From the NCBI GenBank assembly GCA_001898165.1, contig MKTD01000041.1, forward strand, positions 36,298 to 100,297: a DNA stretch of 64,000 nt. The letters run 5' to 3'. The notes beneath the pieces are model-generated. The model did not search any database. It was not told the origin of the DNA and saw nothing but the letters and a program-made list of their open reading frames with translations. The stretch is from Bacteroidia bacterium 43-41 (GTDB lineage Bacteria > Bacteroidota > Bacteroidia > Bacteroidales > Dysgonomonadaceae). Each line of letters starts with the position of its first letter. Position 1 is the first letter of the stretch. The position numbers and the translations under genes were made by a program. Below are positions 50,095-58,913 of the stretch, one piece after another.

Positions 50095-50138
50095 GACTTT
50101 TGACTTTTAGATTAGATAACTTTTTTCTTTAAACTTCA

Positions 50139-50146
50139 CAAATATA
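50139..50146 (-). promoter_or_regulatory. -7 element of the Gfo/Idh/MocA gene
   Basis: TATATTTG on the minus strand, about 45 bp before the ATG; no TTG at standard -33 spacing. Confidence 0.4.
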
Positions 50147-50190
50147 ACAGATAATTCCAAACATTCCACCGATAAGTACGGGAATTTGCT

Positions 50191-50853
50191 TCAATAATGT
50201 TCTAATTTTTTCCGGTTTAATACTTTTAATTCCTTTTTATATAAAGAAATAACACCATCGTTAATCATCTCTCCAATGGTACGTGCAAGAGACGGGCGCT
50301 GAACACCAAAATATTCGGCTAATTGCGTCTGGGTCCGTTTTAAAATGAAACTATCCTGGTCGGCAGAAGTATTCTCAAGAATATATAAGGATAGTTTTGC
50401 ACGCAAGCTTTTGATGGAAAGCATTTTTACCTTTCCCGACAAGAAAACCGTCATATTGGAATTCAGCCTCAAAAAGTTTCTCAACAAGGTTTCATTCAAC
50501 ATCATTTCTTTCAGAAAAACAGATTTGGGAATCATATAAACAACGGTCTTATCCATGGCAATAGCATCGACAGGGAACCTGTGCAGGTCGGAAAAAATAA
50601 ACGCAGGGGCTAATGGGCGAACGGCCTCGATAAACTCAATCTCCACTAAATTACCCTCGGCTGTAATCATTTCGGTACGCACAATTCCTTCTGTCAATAA
50701 GTACAGAAAAGTGATGGGGTCTCCCTGCCTAACTACGTGTTCGCCCTTTTGAAAAGTTCGGACTTCAGATACAGTGCCGGATATGAAATCCTTAAGTGTT
50801 TTGTCGTCAATTCCTGAAAATAGCGGGCAATGAGATAGAGCTGGGTTGTACAT
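50191..50853 (-). CDS. Crp/Fnr-family regulator, HcpR-like
   Basis: 220 residues from MYNPALSHCPLFSGID; an upstream ATG at 50883 overlaps the -7 promoter motif and is rejected. Cyclic-nucleotide-binding-type beta-roll (about 20-120; KGEHVVRQGDPITFLYLLTE), dimer helix, and C-terminal helix-turn-helix QTQLAEYFGVQRPSLARTIG. There is no FNR-like cluster of N-terminal cysteines. Divergent from hcp, the layout of HcpR genes, which in Porphyromonas gingivalis control hcp in response to nitric oxide. Signal and cofactor are inference. Confidence 0.88.
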   Translation of the reverse strand: MYNPALSHCPLFSGIDDKTLKDFISGTVSEVRTFQKGEHVVRQGDPITFLYLLTEGIVRTEMITAEGNLVEIEFIEAVRPLAPAFIFSDLHRFPVDAIAMDKTVVYMIPKSVFLKEMMLNETLLRNFLRLNSNMTVFLSGKVKMLSIKSLRAKLSLYILENTSADQDSFILKRTQTQLAEYFGVQRPSLARTIGEMINDGVISLYKKELKVLNRKKLEHY

Positions 50854-50880
50854 GTATTCGTTTTTGGAGATTTGGAAAAA

Positions 50881-50911
50881 CAAAATTAACTAAATCCGTG
50901 TAGAAAATCAA
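50881..50911 (-). promoter_or_regulatory. promoter of the Crp/Fnr gene
   Basis: Minus strand: TTG (complement of 50909-50911), 20 nt, TAATTTTG (50888-50881). Matches both Bacteroidetes promoter boxes. Confidence 0.65.
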
Positions 50912-50948
50912 AAAACGCTCTTGTTTAAATTTATTTAAAAAAATGTTG

Positions 50949-50993
50949 TGTAACTCAGGTTACAAAAGTTCATAATTCTTCAGACTACCTTTG
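50949..50993 (+). promoter_or_regulatory. hcp promoter with palindromic Crp/Fnr operator
   Basis: Operator TGTAACTCAGGTTACA (50949-50964) has perfect 6-bp arms; exactly 21 nt later comes TACCTTTG (50986-50993). The operator centre lies near -43 of the inferred start, the usual place for a class II activator. The cupin operon has the same design. Confidence 0.8.
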
Positions 50994-51041
50994 TGCCCTC
51001 AATATATAGAAACAATTTCTTAATCATCAAATAAAAAAATT

Positions 51042-52727
51042 ATGGATAAAATGTTTTGTTTCCAATGTCAGGAAACAGCAAAAAACGAAGGTTGTACCGT
51101 TAAGGGAGTTTGTGGAAAAACGGCTGATGTAGCCAATCTGCAGGATTTACTGTTGTTCTTGTGCAAAGGAATTTCGCATTATACCGTTCCGTTGCGAAAA
51201 TTCGGAATTGAAATTCCGCAAATCAATAAATTTATTACCGATAGCCTGTTTATGACCATCACAAATGCCAATTTCGATAAAAGCCGGTTCGTCACACGCA
51301 TATTGATGGCTTTCGAAATACGGAATGCGGCAAAGGAACGCCTGATAAACGCAGGTGGAAACGTTGAGGAAATTGTGTTTGACGGCGCCCTCTGGACGGG
51401 GGAGACCGAAACGGAAATAACAGAAAAAGCATTGGAAACGGGTGTCCTGACTACCCAAGATGAAGATGTCCGTTCACTTCGCGAACTCACCATTTATGGC
51501 CTGAAAGGAATGGCAGCTTATGCTGAACATGCTTTCAACCTGGGGTACGAAGAGAACAAAATTTTTGCCTTTATGCAACGCGCACTGGTTGCGACAACCG
51601 ACGATTCGCTTTCGGCTGACGAGCTAACCACATTGGTCCTCGAAACCGGAAAATACGGCGTACAGGTAATGGCATTGTTGGATAAAGCAAACAGATCGAG
51701 TTACGGGAATCCGGAAATTACAAAAGTAAACCTTGGCGTGCGTAACAATCCGGGTATCCTCATTAGCGGGCACGATCTAAAGGATATGGAAGAACTGCTT
51801 AAACAAACCGAAGGAACAGGAGTAGATGTTTATACGCACAGCGAAATGCTTCCGGCAAACTACTATCCGGCATTTAAGAAATACAGCCACTTCGTAGGTA
51901 ATTACGGAAGTTCCTGGTGGCACCAAACCGAAGATTTTGAAAACTTCAACGGAGTTATCCTGTTTACAACCAACTGCATTGTCCCGCCCCGGAAATCATC
52001 CACTTATACCGACAGAGTCTATACCACGGGAGCATCCGGGTTCGATGGGTTCAAGCACATCGGAGACCGGAAAGACGGACGGCCAAAAGACTTTTCTGCG
52101 ATGATTGAACACGCCAAAAAGTGTGCAGCTCCCAAAGAGATTGAGACAGGTGAAATTGTAGGCGGATTTGCACACAATCAGGTCATTGCCCTTGCCGACA
52201 AAGTGATTGAAGCAGTAGAGTCGGGAGCCATCCGCAAATTCTTCGTGATGGGCGGATGCGACGGAAGGATGCACGGAAGAAACTATTATACCGAGTTTGC
52301 ACAAAAATTACCCGGCGACACAGTTATTCTAACCGCCGGCTGCGCCAAATACCGGTACAACAAGTTGCAGTTGGGCGATATCAATGGCATACCTCGCGTA
52401 CTTGACGCCGGACAATGTAACGACAGCTATTCGCTCGTGAAAATCGCACTTGCCCTGAAAGAGGCCTTTGGTTTAGACGATTTAAATGATTTGCCCATCG
52501 CTTATAATATTGCGTGGTACGAACAAAAAGCGGTAATTGTTTTGCTGGGCCTGCTCTATCTGGGAATTAAGAATATCCACTTGGGGCCAACCCTTCCCGC
52601 ATTCCTTTCGCCTAACGTAGTGAATGTGCTGGTAAACAATTTTGGAATTTCGGGAATTACGAGTGTGGACGAAGATATGAAAATACTCCTTGAAACACCT
52701 GAGTACAAACAAACTGATCTTCCCTGA
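51042..52727 (+). CDS. hcp: hybrid cluster protein (class I), NO/hydroxylamine reductase
   Basis: 561 residues. N-terminal cluster motif [19 protein letters not shown] is C-x2-C-x8-C-x5-C, the class I (anaerobe) form. Ligands of the hybrid 4Fe-2O-2S cluster appear in [38 protein letters not shown] and GQCNDSYS. It reduces nitric oxide to N2O and, in vitro, hydroxylamine to ammonia. Own promoter with a Crp/Fnr palindrome; the cupin operon begins about 120 bp later. Confidence 0.97.
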   Translation: MDKMFCFQCQETAKNEGCTVKGVCGKTADVANLQDLLLFLCKGISHYTVPLRKFGIEIPQINKFITDSLFMTITNANFDKSRFVTRILMAFEIRNAAKERLINAGGNVEEIVFDGALWTGETETEITEKALETGVLTTQDEDVRSLRELTIYGLKGMAAYAEHAFNLGYEENKIFAFMQRALVATTDDSLSADELTTLVLETGKYGVQVMALLDKANRSSYGNPEITKVNLGVRNNPGILISGHDLKDMEELLKQTEGTGVDVYTHSEMLPANYYPAFKKYSHFVGNYGSSWWHQTEDFENFNGVILFTTNCIVPPRKSSTYTDRVYTTGASGFDGFKHIGDRKDGRPKDFSAMIEHAKKCAAPKEIETGEIVGGFAHNQVIALADKVIEAVESGAIRKFFVMGGCDGRMHGRNYYTEFAQKLPGDTVILTAGCAKYRYNKLQLGDINGIPRVLDAGQCNDSYSLVKIALALKEAFGLDDLNDLPIAYNIAWYEQKAVIVLLGLLYLGIKNIHLGPTLPAFLSPNVVNVLVNNFGISGITSVDEDMKILLETPEYKQTDLP

Positions 52728-52768
52728 AACGTTAAGGCTTTGGTAAAGATATTGAAAAAACTCAAAAC

Positions 52769-52813
52769 TGTAACCCAAGTTACAATTTAGTTTCATTCTA
52801 AATAGTAACTTTG
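52769..52813 (+). promoter_or_regulatory. cupin-operon promoter with the same palindromic operator
   Basis: Operator TGTAACCCAAGTTACA (52769-52784), 21 nt, TAACTTTG (52806-52813). The arms and spacing equal those upstream of hcp; only the 4-nt centre differs. Confidence 0.8.
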
Positions 52814-52845
52814 CAGCATCAATCATCAATTAATACAAAATAATT

Positions 52846-53169
52846 ATGGCAACTTTTGAACCCGCAAAAATTTTCTCGATGGAAGATTCCATTGAATACT
52901 CCTCAGGGGGCGTTATCAGTAAGCAAGTTATAAAAAAACAATCGGGAAACGTCACGTTGTTTTCTTTCGATAAAGATCAGGGACTGACGGAACATACATC
53001 GCCCTATGATGCTATGGTACATATGCTGGACGGGGAAGCCGAAATCCGCATAAGTGGCAATCCTCACCATTTAAAAAAAGGCGAGTGCATCATAATGCCT
53101 GCCGGCCAGTCTCACGCGCTGCACGCAATTGAGCCGTTTAAAATGGTGCTGACAATGATCAAACAATAA
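52846..53169 (+). CDS. small cupin protein
   Basis: 107 residues, single cupin beta-barrel: motif 1 includes DQGLTEHTSPYDAMVHMLDG, motif 2 is MPAGQSHALHAIEPF, so metal-binding His/Glu are present. Small cupins of this kind lie next to hcp and DUF438 genes in other anaerobes; a role in nitrosative-stress or metal chemistry is inference. First gene of a three-gene operon. Confidence 0.85.
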   Translation: MATFEPAKIFSMEDSIEYSSGGVISKQVIKKQSGNVTLFSFDKDQGLTEHTSPYDAMVHMLDGEAEIRISGNPHHLKKGECIIMPAGQSHALHAIEPFKMVLTMIKQ

Positions 53170-53172
53170 TTT

Positions 53173-54408
53173 ATGAGCGAAATAATCAACAATTCATCGC
53201 AGCGGAAAGAATTGCTGCGACACCTCCTCCTCCGCCTGCACGAAGGGGAAAATCCCGAAGTACTGCGGCAGCGACTTATCGAAGTGCTTCGCAACATTCC
53301 CTATAACGAAGTAGTAGAAGTAGAGCAGGAACTCATCAACAGCGACGCGCTTACCGAAGAAGAGATTCTCGATTTTTGCGACTTACATACCGCCGTGCTC
53401 GACGGCAGCATCGATTTGGAGGGTGCAAAACCCGTCCCCGCCGGACATCCGGTGGATACGTTCAAAAAAGAGAACAGCGCGTTGAAAAGAGAAGTTGACA
53501 AAATCACCGAGCTGTTTGACACCGTAGCTGCCCTAAGCGACAAACAGTTGCCCGGATATATCTTGCAGCTCCGTACTATCTTCAACAACTTATCCGATGT
53601 GGACAAACATTACAAACGGAAGGAGTACCTTCTTTTCCCGTTTTTAGAAAAACACCTCATCACAGGCCCGCCCAAAGTGATGTGGGGTAAACACGACGAG
53701 ATAAGGGAGCTGTTGAAAAACTCTTTCGAGGCACTGGAATCGCCCATTTCAACGGCAGAAGAGATGAAATCCATTGTTCAACTCATTCTGGCTCCCACCG
53801 TTGAGATGCTGGACGGAATGATTATGAAAGAAGAAGAAATTCTGTTCCCGATGGCCATGGACACGTTAACCGACGAGGAGTGGTACAAGGTCTATCAGGA
53901 AACGCCCGAGTTCGGCTATTGCCTTTTTGACCCCGAAGACGAGTGGCAACCATCGGGTGCGAAGGTAGAAAAACAGGAGTATGTAACTGCTGATGCGATT
54001 CGCCTTTCATCCGGCGCGTTTAATCTCGCCGAGCTGGAAGCTCTTTTCTTACATCTTCCCATCGATATCACCTTTGTGGACAAAAACGATAAGGTGCGTT
54101 TTTTCTCACACAGCCCCAACAGGGTTTTTGAGCGAAACCGTTCCGTTATCGGGCGCGACGTACGGATGTGCCACCCGCCGGGAAGCGTACACATAGTGGA
54201 GCAAATCCTCGCCGATTTCAAAAGCGGAAAAGAGAACAAGGCCGTTTTCTGGATGTCGAATTTCAAGGGCCGGTTCATCTACATCGAATATTCGGCCGTC
54301 CGTGGGAGAGAGGGAGAATACTTAGGCGTTGTGGAGGTAACGCAGGACATCACGCAAATGAGAAAATTAGAAGGTGACCAGCGATTGTTATCGTATGAGC
54401 ATAAATAA
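53173..54408 (+). CDS. DUF438-hemerythrin-PAS protein
   Basis: 411 residues with three parts: DUF438 helical domain (about 10-90, ALTEEEILDFCDLHTAVLDG), a hemerythrin-like HHE domain with possible di-iron ligands (KHYKRKEYLLFPFLEKH, MWGKHDEI, KEEEILFPMAMD, about 145-230) and a C-terminal PAS domain (HLPIDITFVDKNDKVRFFSH to GVVEVTQDIT, about 285-400). No signal peptide. The architecture fits binding or sensing of O2 or NO; the operator upstream ties it to the hcp regulon. It starts 3 nt after the cupin gene and overlaps the next by 14 nt. Confidence 0.88.
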   Translation: MSEIINNSSQRKELLRHLLLRLHEGENPEVLRQRLIEVLRNIPYNEVVEVEQELINSDALTEEEILDFCDLHTAVLDGSIDLEGAKPVPAGHPVDTFKKENSALKREVDKITELFDTVAALSDKQLPGYILQLRTIFNNLSDVDKHYKRKEYLLFPFLEKHLITGPPKVMWGKHDEIRELLKNSFEALESPISTAEEMKSIVQLILAPTVEMLDGMIMKEEEILFPMAMDTLTDEEWYKVYQETPEFGYCLFDPEDEWQPSGAKVEKQEYVTADAIRLSSGAFNLAELEALFLHLPIDITFVDKNDKVRFFSHSPNRVFERNRSVIGRDVRMCHPPGSVHIVEQILADFKSGKENKAVFWMSNFKGRFIYIEYSAVRGREGEYLGVVEVTQDITQMRKLEGDQRLLSYEHK

Positions 54409-54925
54409 ATTCAATATAACTCCCGACACCAAAGTTGCCGATTTACTGAACGAATTCCCGCAACTGGAAGAGCTTTTGAAACATTTTTCTCCTGCTTTTG
54501 CCGCGTTAAAAAACCCCGTATTGCGAAAAACGGTAGCAAAGGTAACTTCGTTGCAACAAGCGGCAAAAGTGGGAGGTGTAAATATCGTGGAGATGGTTGA
54601 CGCACTCAGGAAAGAAGCAGGACAATCGCCGCTTGGAGATAGTTTCTGTCCCGGCAGTGAAGATATCCGCATCCCGTTTTCGGAAAAAGCACCTCAAAAA
54701 GTCGTTACACACAGGTTAGATGTCCGCCCGATTATCGAAGCCGGAGAACATCCTAAAGATCAGGTTCTCTCTCTTGCCAATGAGTTAAGACCGGGTGATT
54801 GCATGGAGTTTATCTCCTCGTTTCCCCCCACTCCGCTTATCGATTTGCTGCAAAAGAAGGGCTATAACGTAACGATGCTTGCCCCCGATAAAGGAGTCGT
54901 AAGAACATTTGTAGAAAAAAAATAA
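54395..54925 (+). CDS. DUF1858-DUF2249 protein
   Basis: 176 residues from MSINKFNITPDTKVADLLNE. The N-terminal 60 residues are DUF1858-like (FPQLEELLKHFSPAFAALKN, VGGVNIVEMVDAL). The C-terminal part (about 105-170: HRLDVRPIIEAGEHPKDQVL, DLLQKKGYNVTMLAPDK) is a DUF2249 TusA-like fold. Such proteins are found near hemerythrin and DUF438 genes; no enzymatic role is known. Last gene of the operon. Confidence 0.82.
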   Translation: MSINKFNITPDTKVADLLNEFPQLEELLKHFSPAFAALKNPVLRKTVAKVTSLQQAAKVGGVNIVEMVDALRKEAGQSPLGDSFCPGSEDIRIPFSEKAPQKVVTHRLDVRPIIEAGEHPKDQVLSLANELRPGDCMEFISSFPPTPLIDLLQKKGYNVTMLAPDKGVVRTFVEKK

Positions 54926-54983
54926 TTTGCGTTTTTTGATGATAATCGGACGTAAATAGAAAACAGGACAAGATTAAATTCCT

Positions 54984-54991
54984 TAAATTTG
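54984..54991 (+). promoter_or_regulatory. -7 element of the second Gfo/Idh/MocA gene
   Basis: TAAATTTG, 23 bp before the ATG at 55015. Confidence 0.45.
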
Positions 54992-55014
54992 CAGTTTTAC
55001 AAACTATAAATACT

Positions 55015-56358
55015 ATGACTACCAGAAGGGAATTTATCAAAAATGTTGCTATCGGCACTGCCGCTGTATCCGTAGGCGGTGTATTGCCGGGCTTTAGCGC
55101 AAGAAGTTATAATAATATTATCGGTGCCAACGAAAAAATAAAGATAGGCGCCATTGGAGTAAATTCTCGGGGAAATGCGCTCTCCGAAGGATTTGCGTTA
55201 GAGAAAGGTTGCGAGATAGCCTATGTTTGCGACGTGGACAGACGCGCCATGGAAAAATGTATAGCCAACGTGGCAAAAATTGCAGGCAATACCCCTCAAG
55301 GAGAAAAAGATTTAAGAAGGTTGCTCGAGCGCAAGGATTTAGATGCTGTGATCATTGCTACGCCCGAGCATTGGCATGCGCCTGCTGCCTTGATGGCTAT
55401 GAAAGCCGGTAAACACGTATATTTAGAGAAACCGACGAGCCATAATCCGGCAGAAGATGAGATTCTCATGCAGGCAGTAAAAAAGTATAACGTGATTACT
55501 GCAACAGGCATGCAGCGCAGATCGTGGCCCAATGTGATTAAAGCGGTACAGGAGATAAAAGAGGGCATCATAGGTAAGGTTTATTTCGGTAAAGCCTGGT
55601 ATGTAAGTAACAGGGCTTCCATAGGAACGGGAAAAGTTACTGCCATACCCGAATGGCTCGACTGGGAACTGTGGCAGGGCCCTGCTCCGAGAGTACCTGA
55701 GTATAAAGACAATTACCTCCATTATAACTGGCACTGGTTCTATAATTGGGGAACCGGCGAAGCAGGTAACAACGGTGTACATTTTCTTGATATTCTCCGT
55801 TGGGGGATGGAACTGGCTTATCCCACGCATGTAAATTCTTCCGGAGGAAGATATGTTTATCGTGACGATTGGCAGTTTCCCGACACGCAGGTGGTTAACC
55901 TTGAATATGGCGATAACAAATTAATTACTTGGGAAGGCAGAAGTTGCAATAGCCGTAATATTGAAGATTCTTCGGTAGGTTGTGTATTCTATGGAGAAAC
56001 CGGTGCATTAGTTATTGGGGGAGGAAACGCCTATAAGGTATATGACCTGAAGAATAAATTAGTGAAAGAGGTAACCAGTGAGATGAGCTTCAAGGCCGGG
56101 GATACTATAAACCCTACGCAGCAGCTCGATTCATTCCATTTCTCCAATTTCCTGGACGGTATCAGAAAAGGGACTCCGTTGAACGCCGATATCAATGTGG
56201 GATGTATCAGCACAACCCTGGCTCATTTAGGTAATATAGCCCAGCGTACAAAAACCACATTCAGGACCAATCCTGTGAACGGGCATATCATTAACAATCG
56301 AACAGCTGATAAACTCTGGGGCAGGAAATATCAAAACGGCTGGGAAATGAAATTATAA
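55015..56358 (+). CDS. Gfo/Idh/MocA-family oxidoreductase, Tat-exported
   Basis: 447 residues. Twin-arginine start MTTRREFIKNVAIGTAAVSV. NAD-binding KIGAIGVNSRGNALSEGFAL, IIATPEHWHAPAALMAMKAG and the EKP motif (VYLEKPTSHN). YNWHWFYNWGTGEAGNNGVH resembles the group that works on glycosides with tightly bound NAD. It is not operonic with the stress genes. The related gene at 48772 shares the export signal but is diverged. Confidence 0.9.
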   Translation: MTTRREFIKNVAIGTAAVSVGGVLPGFSARSYNNIIGANEKIKIGAIGVNSRGNALSEGFALEKGCEIAYVCDVDRRAMEKCIANVAKIAGNTPQGEKDLRRLLERKDLDAVIIATPEHWHAPAALMAMKAGKHVYLEKPTSHNPAEDEILMQAVKKYNVITATGMQRRSWPNVIKAVQEIKEGIIGKVYFGKAWYVSNRASIGTGKVTAIPEWLDWELWQGPAPRVPEYKDNYLHYNWHWFYNWGTGEAGNNGVHFLDILRWGMELAYPTHVNSSGGRYVYRDDWQFPDTQVVNLEYGDNKLITWEGRSCNSRNIEDSSVGCVFYGETGALVIGGGNAYKVYDLKNKLVKEVTSEMSFKAGDTINPTQQLDSFHFSNFLDGIRKGTPLNADINVGCISTTLAHLGNIAQRTKTTFRTNPVNGHIINNRTADKLWGRKYQNGWEMKL

Positions 56359-56375
56359 TGTTGAGAATTCTCGCT

Positions 56376-56409
56376 ATGAGCAACTTCAAGCAAGTCTGAA
56401 GTTGCTCAT
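56376..56409. terminator. bidirectional hairpin terminator
   Basis: ATGAGCAACTTCA pairs perfectly with TGAAGTTGCTCAT around an 8-nt loop, between the convergent oxidoreductase gene and the GH127 remnant, whose stop lies in the right arm. Confidence 0.85.
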
Positions 56410-57386
56410 TCTTTATAGTTAATCCACACTTTCATTTGTCCCGGTTCTCTGTTATCCCAGGCATAGTATGGAACAAAACGGATGCTATCACTGTTTACGG
56501 ATGCATTTATTGCAACCACCCCTTTTAATAAATCAGGTTCAAAACTCTCTTTAAACTTAGTGTCTTTTGTCAGGAACAGTTCATCAAAAAATTTATTATC
56601 AACCTCTTCCATGCAATATATCAATGGTCCGCGCTGAACAGCCCGCTTGCCGGCATTTTCCCTGACACGAGCGTCGTCTTCTATTACTTCAACAGGCATA
56701 TCCAGCGTGAGTGTCAGCCGGTCGGAGTTTTTCCACTCTCTACCGATTACAGCAAATCCCTTATCGACAGGTATGTTCTCTACTCTTTCACCGTTTATGG
56801 CAATTGTGTATTTTTTACACCATCCGGGAATACGCAGGCGGATTTCTTTTTCCATTGGTTTTTTGAGTGATCCTATGCTAAACTCCACGGTTCCATCCCA
56901 CGGATAGCCGGTTTCCTGACGGATAGTGACAGTCTCTCTTCCGGTGTTGATTTCAGCGCTATTCCCGATAAAGAGGTTTACCCATATCGCCTTGTCCGAT
57001 ACCCCGTAAATATAGTTTCCGACAGATGGCAAAAAACGGGAGATCTGGCTGGGACAGCAGGCTGTTCCGTACCATTCCCGGCGATGGTGATTGCCGTGAG
57101 ATGCTAACGGGTTCACATAAAAGAACCGATCGCCGCTCAAAGAGATGCCGGCAAGCGCTCCGTTGTACATAGAGCGTTCCACCACATCAATATATTTTGA
57201 ATCGCCGGTTAACTGATGCATGCGGGAGTTCCAGAAAACCATTCCAACCGAAGCGCATGTTTCACAATATGCCTCGTAATTGGGTAAATCGTAAGGTTCG
57301 GAAAAACCTTCATTCTGGCGTGAAGAGCCGATACCTCTTTTAATTTTTGTTGCGGCTTTTTTATAAAATTTGTCTTTGGATAGGGT
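56406..57386 (-). pseudogene. 5'-truncated GH127-type beta-L-arabinofuranosidase
   Basis: Codes for the C-terminal half only. The catalytic Glu in DLPNYEAYCETCASVG and the Cys nucleophile region WYGTACCPSQISRFLP are present, followed by the beta domains to VWINYKE. The frame is open up to the stop of the preceding gene (57387-57389), but the first Met is at 57242, after the catalytic Glu. The roughly 300 N-terminal residues of the barrel are missing, and a few residues before RGIGSSRQNE also look deleted. The family removes terminal beta-L-arabinofuranose. Confidence 0.8.
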
Positions 57387-58739
57387 TTATTTGATAAGTA
57401 TCCTTAAGCTCGTGTCATAATCTGTGTAATGGAAATAATTTCCCGACATCCATAATAAGATAGGCGTTTCCGTTGGATTGCCATCTACTATATAGGGTCT
57501 TATATTATCAAGATTAGAGTTCGAAGTAATGCTCTCCATCTTTAAATTTTCTTTTTGGTTAACTTCGTATTTTACTATCTCAAACTTATTGTTAACGGTT
57601 CTACTCAGATAGACATCACTCGGATTATTGTGATCTAATACGATTCCACCAGAATAATGTGCTTCTTTAATTTTTTCACTTGGTTTTATAATCGTTATAT
57701 ACGAACCCGAGTTAACTATTTTCTTATTTATCCATTTATTGCCATCCCATCTAGCATAATAGTATTCGTGATTCTGCTCATCCGGATATTGTGTGTAAGT
57801 GACTACTGGATTACTGTTCTTGTCCAAAGCGATATCCCATATCCAGGCACGAACTCCTGTTTTATTAGCATCATGCATTTTATTCGTATTTTTTATACTA
57901 ATAGGCAGGTTTTCAAAAGTACCGATTTTTTCACCGCTAGTCTGTCTAAAATGGCCATTCTGATAATAAATATGATGCACAGAAATATCCGACCCAAGTT
58001 TAGGATGTCCGTTAGTAAATAGGAAATCAATCCTTGATTTATTGTCGGAAGTATATTTTACATATTGAGGGTTATTCCTTCCATCATTATAAAGCAAATT
58101 GACTTCCGGGCTCCATGTCTCGCCATAGTTGTCGCTATAGATGCAGTATATCCTTGTATCGAGATATGCCCCTTCACGGTTTCTGACTAGATTTCTGCCG
58201 AAAAGGTAAATCCGGTTATTTTCTTCACTCAACATAATGGGGTTTGTATAGCAGTATCTGTTTATACTATCCTCCTTGAGTATAATAACCTCCTGCTCCC
58301 ATTGTGTGATGTCTTCTGATCTTTTACTTTTCCTCATAAAAATATCTCCGTTATGATGGTTGTAGAAGGTGAGAATTTTCCTATCAGGCAGAAATAAAAA
58401 TGTTGGTACATTATGGTCATCTATTTGCAGTGACTCATGGAGGGTGTGTTCAGATGTCTCTCCTGTTTCCAAGTCAAAAGATTTAGCCATCACGTCTCCA
58501 CTAGAGTTGATAAATCCATAATAGATAGCTTCTTTCTCACCTTTATAATATACGGCTCTCGGATCAGAAAACCAGCACCACGCGGCATTTTCGGCCGCAA
58601 ATGTATTATTTTTTTTCAAATGGTGTTTTTGTCCAAACGTACTTATCGGGTTAATTAAGAAAAAGCAAAAAACAGCTGCTGTAAATATGAGAATTGTTGG
58701 CCTATTAATAGCATACAGTCTATATCTTAATGCTTTCAT
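57387..58739 (-). CDS. BNR_4-type beta-propeller protein, probable secreted glycan-active enzyme
   Basis: 450 residues with signal peptide or N-terminal anchor (ILIFTAAVFCFFLINPISTF). The start of the mature protein, NAAWCWFSDPRAVYYKG, and repeats such as YCIYSDNYGETWSPEVNLLY and YTQYPDEQNHEYYYARWDG are typical of the seven-bladed BNR_4 fold. Families with this fold (GH145, PL24, PL25) act on rhamnose-glucuronate linkages in ulvan or gum; the exact family is not resolved. It ends in DYDTSLRILIK and looks complete. Third visible gene of the PUL. Confidence 0.7.
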   Translation of the reverse strand: MKALRYRLYAINRPTILIFTAAVFCFFLINPISTFGQKHHLKKNNTFAAENAAWCWFSDPRAVYYKGEKEAIYYGFINSSGDVMAKSFDLETGETSEHTLHESLQIDDHNVPTFLFLPDRKILTFYNHHNGDIFMRKSKRSEDITQWEQEVIILKEDSINRYCYTNPIMLSEENNRIYLFGRNLVRNREGAYLDTRIYCIYSDNYGETWSPEVNLLYNDGRNNPQYVKYTSDNKSRIDFLFTNGHPKLGSDISVHHIYYQNGHFRQTSGEKIGTFENLPISIKNTNKMHDANKTGVRAWIWDIALDKNSNPVVTYTQYPDEQNHEYYYARWDGNKWINKKIVNSGSYITIIKPSEKIKEAHYSGGIVLDHNNPSDVYLSRTVNNKFEIVKYEVNQKENLKMESITSNSNLDNIRPYIVDGNPTETPILLWMSGNYFHYTDYDTSLRILIK

Positions 58740-58848
58740 ATTATGAATTTGTTTCTGTAATTTTAAACTAGTTGATCGAATAATAACGTATATTATCAGT
58801 TATTTTAAACTTCGGAAAGGGTCGATAATAACAATAGATAATAGAAGA

Positions 58849-58900
58849 GAGACATCGAAATAAATAAAGACAATTACTTTATACTTTATTCCGATGTCTC
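58849..58900 (-). terminator. stem-loop between SusD and the BNR_4 gene
   Basis: GAGACATCG (58849-58857) pairs with CGATGTCTC (58892-58900), extended by AATAAAG/CTTTATT inside. It lies just after the SusD stop and may reduce transcription into the enzyme gene. No other element seen in 58740-58913. Confidence 0.65.
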
Positions 58901-58913
58901 ATTTTATATTGGT

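Noticed and set aside
56406..58739. BNR_4-GH127 as one protein by stop read-through
   Set aside because: The BNR_4 protein looks complete at its C-terminus, the GH127 part lacks its N-terminal half, and shared frame happens by chance one time in three.
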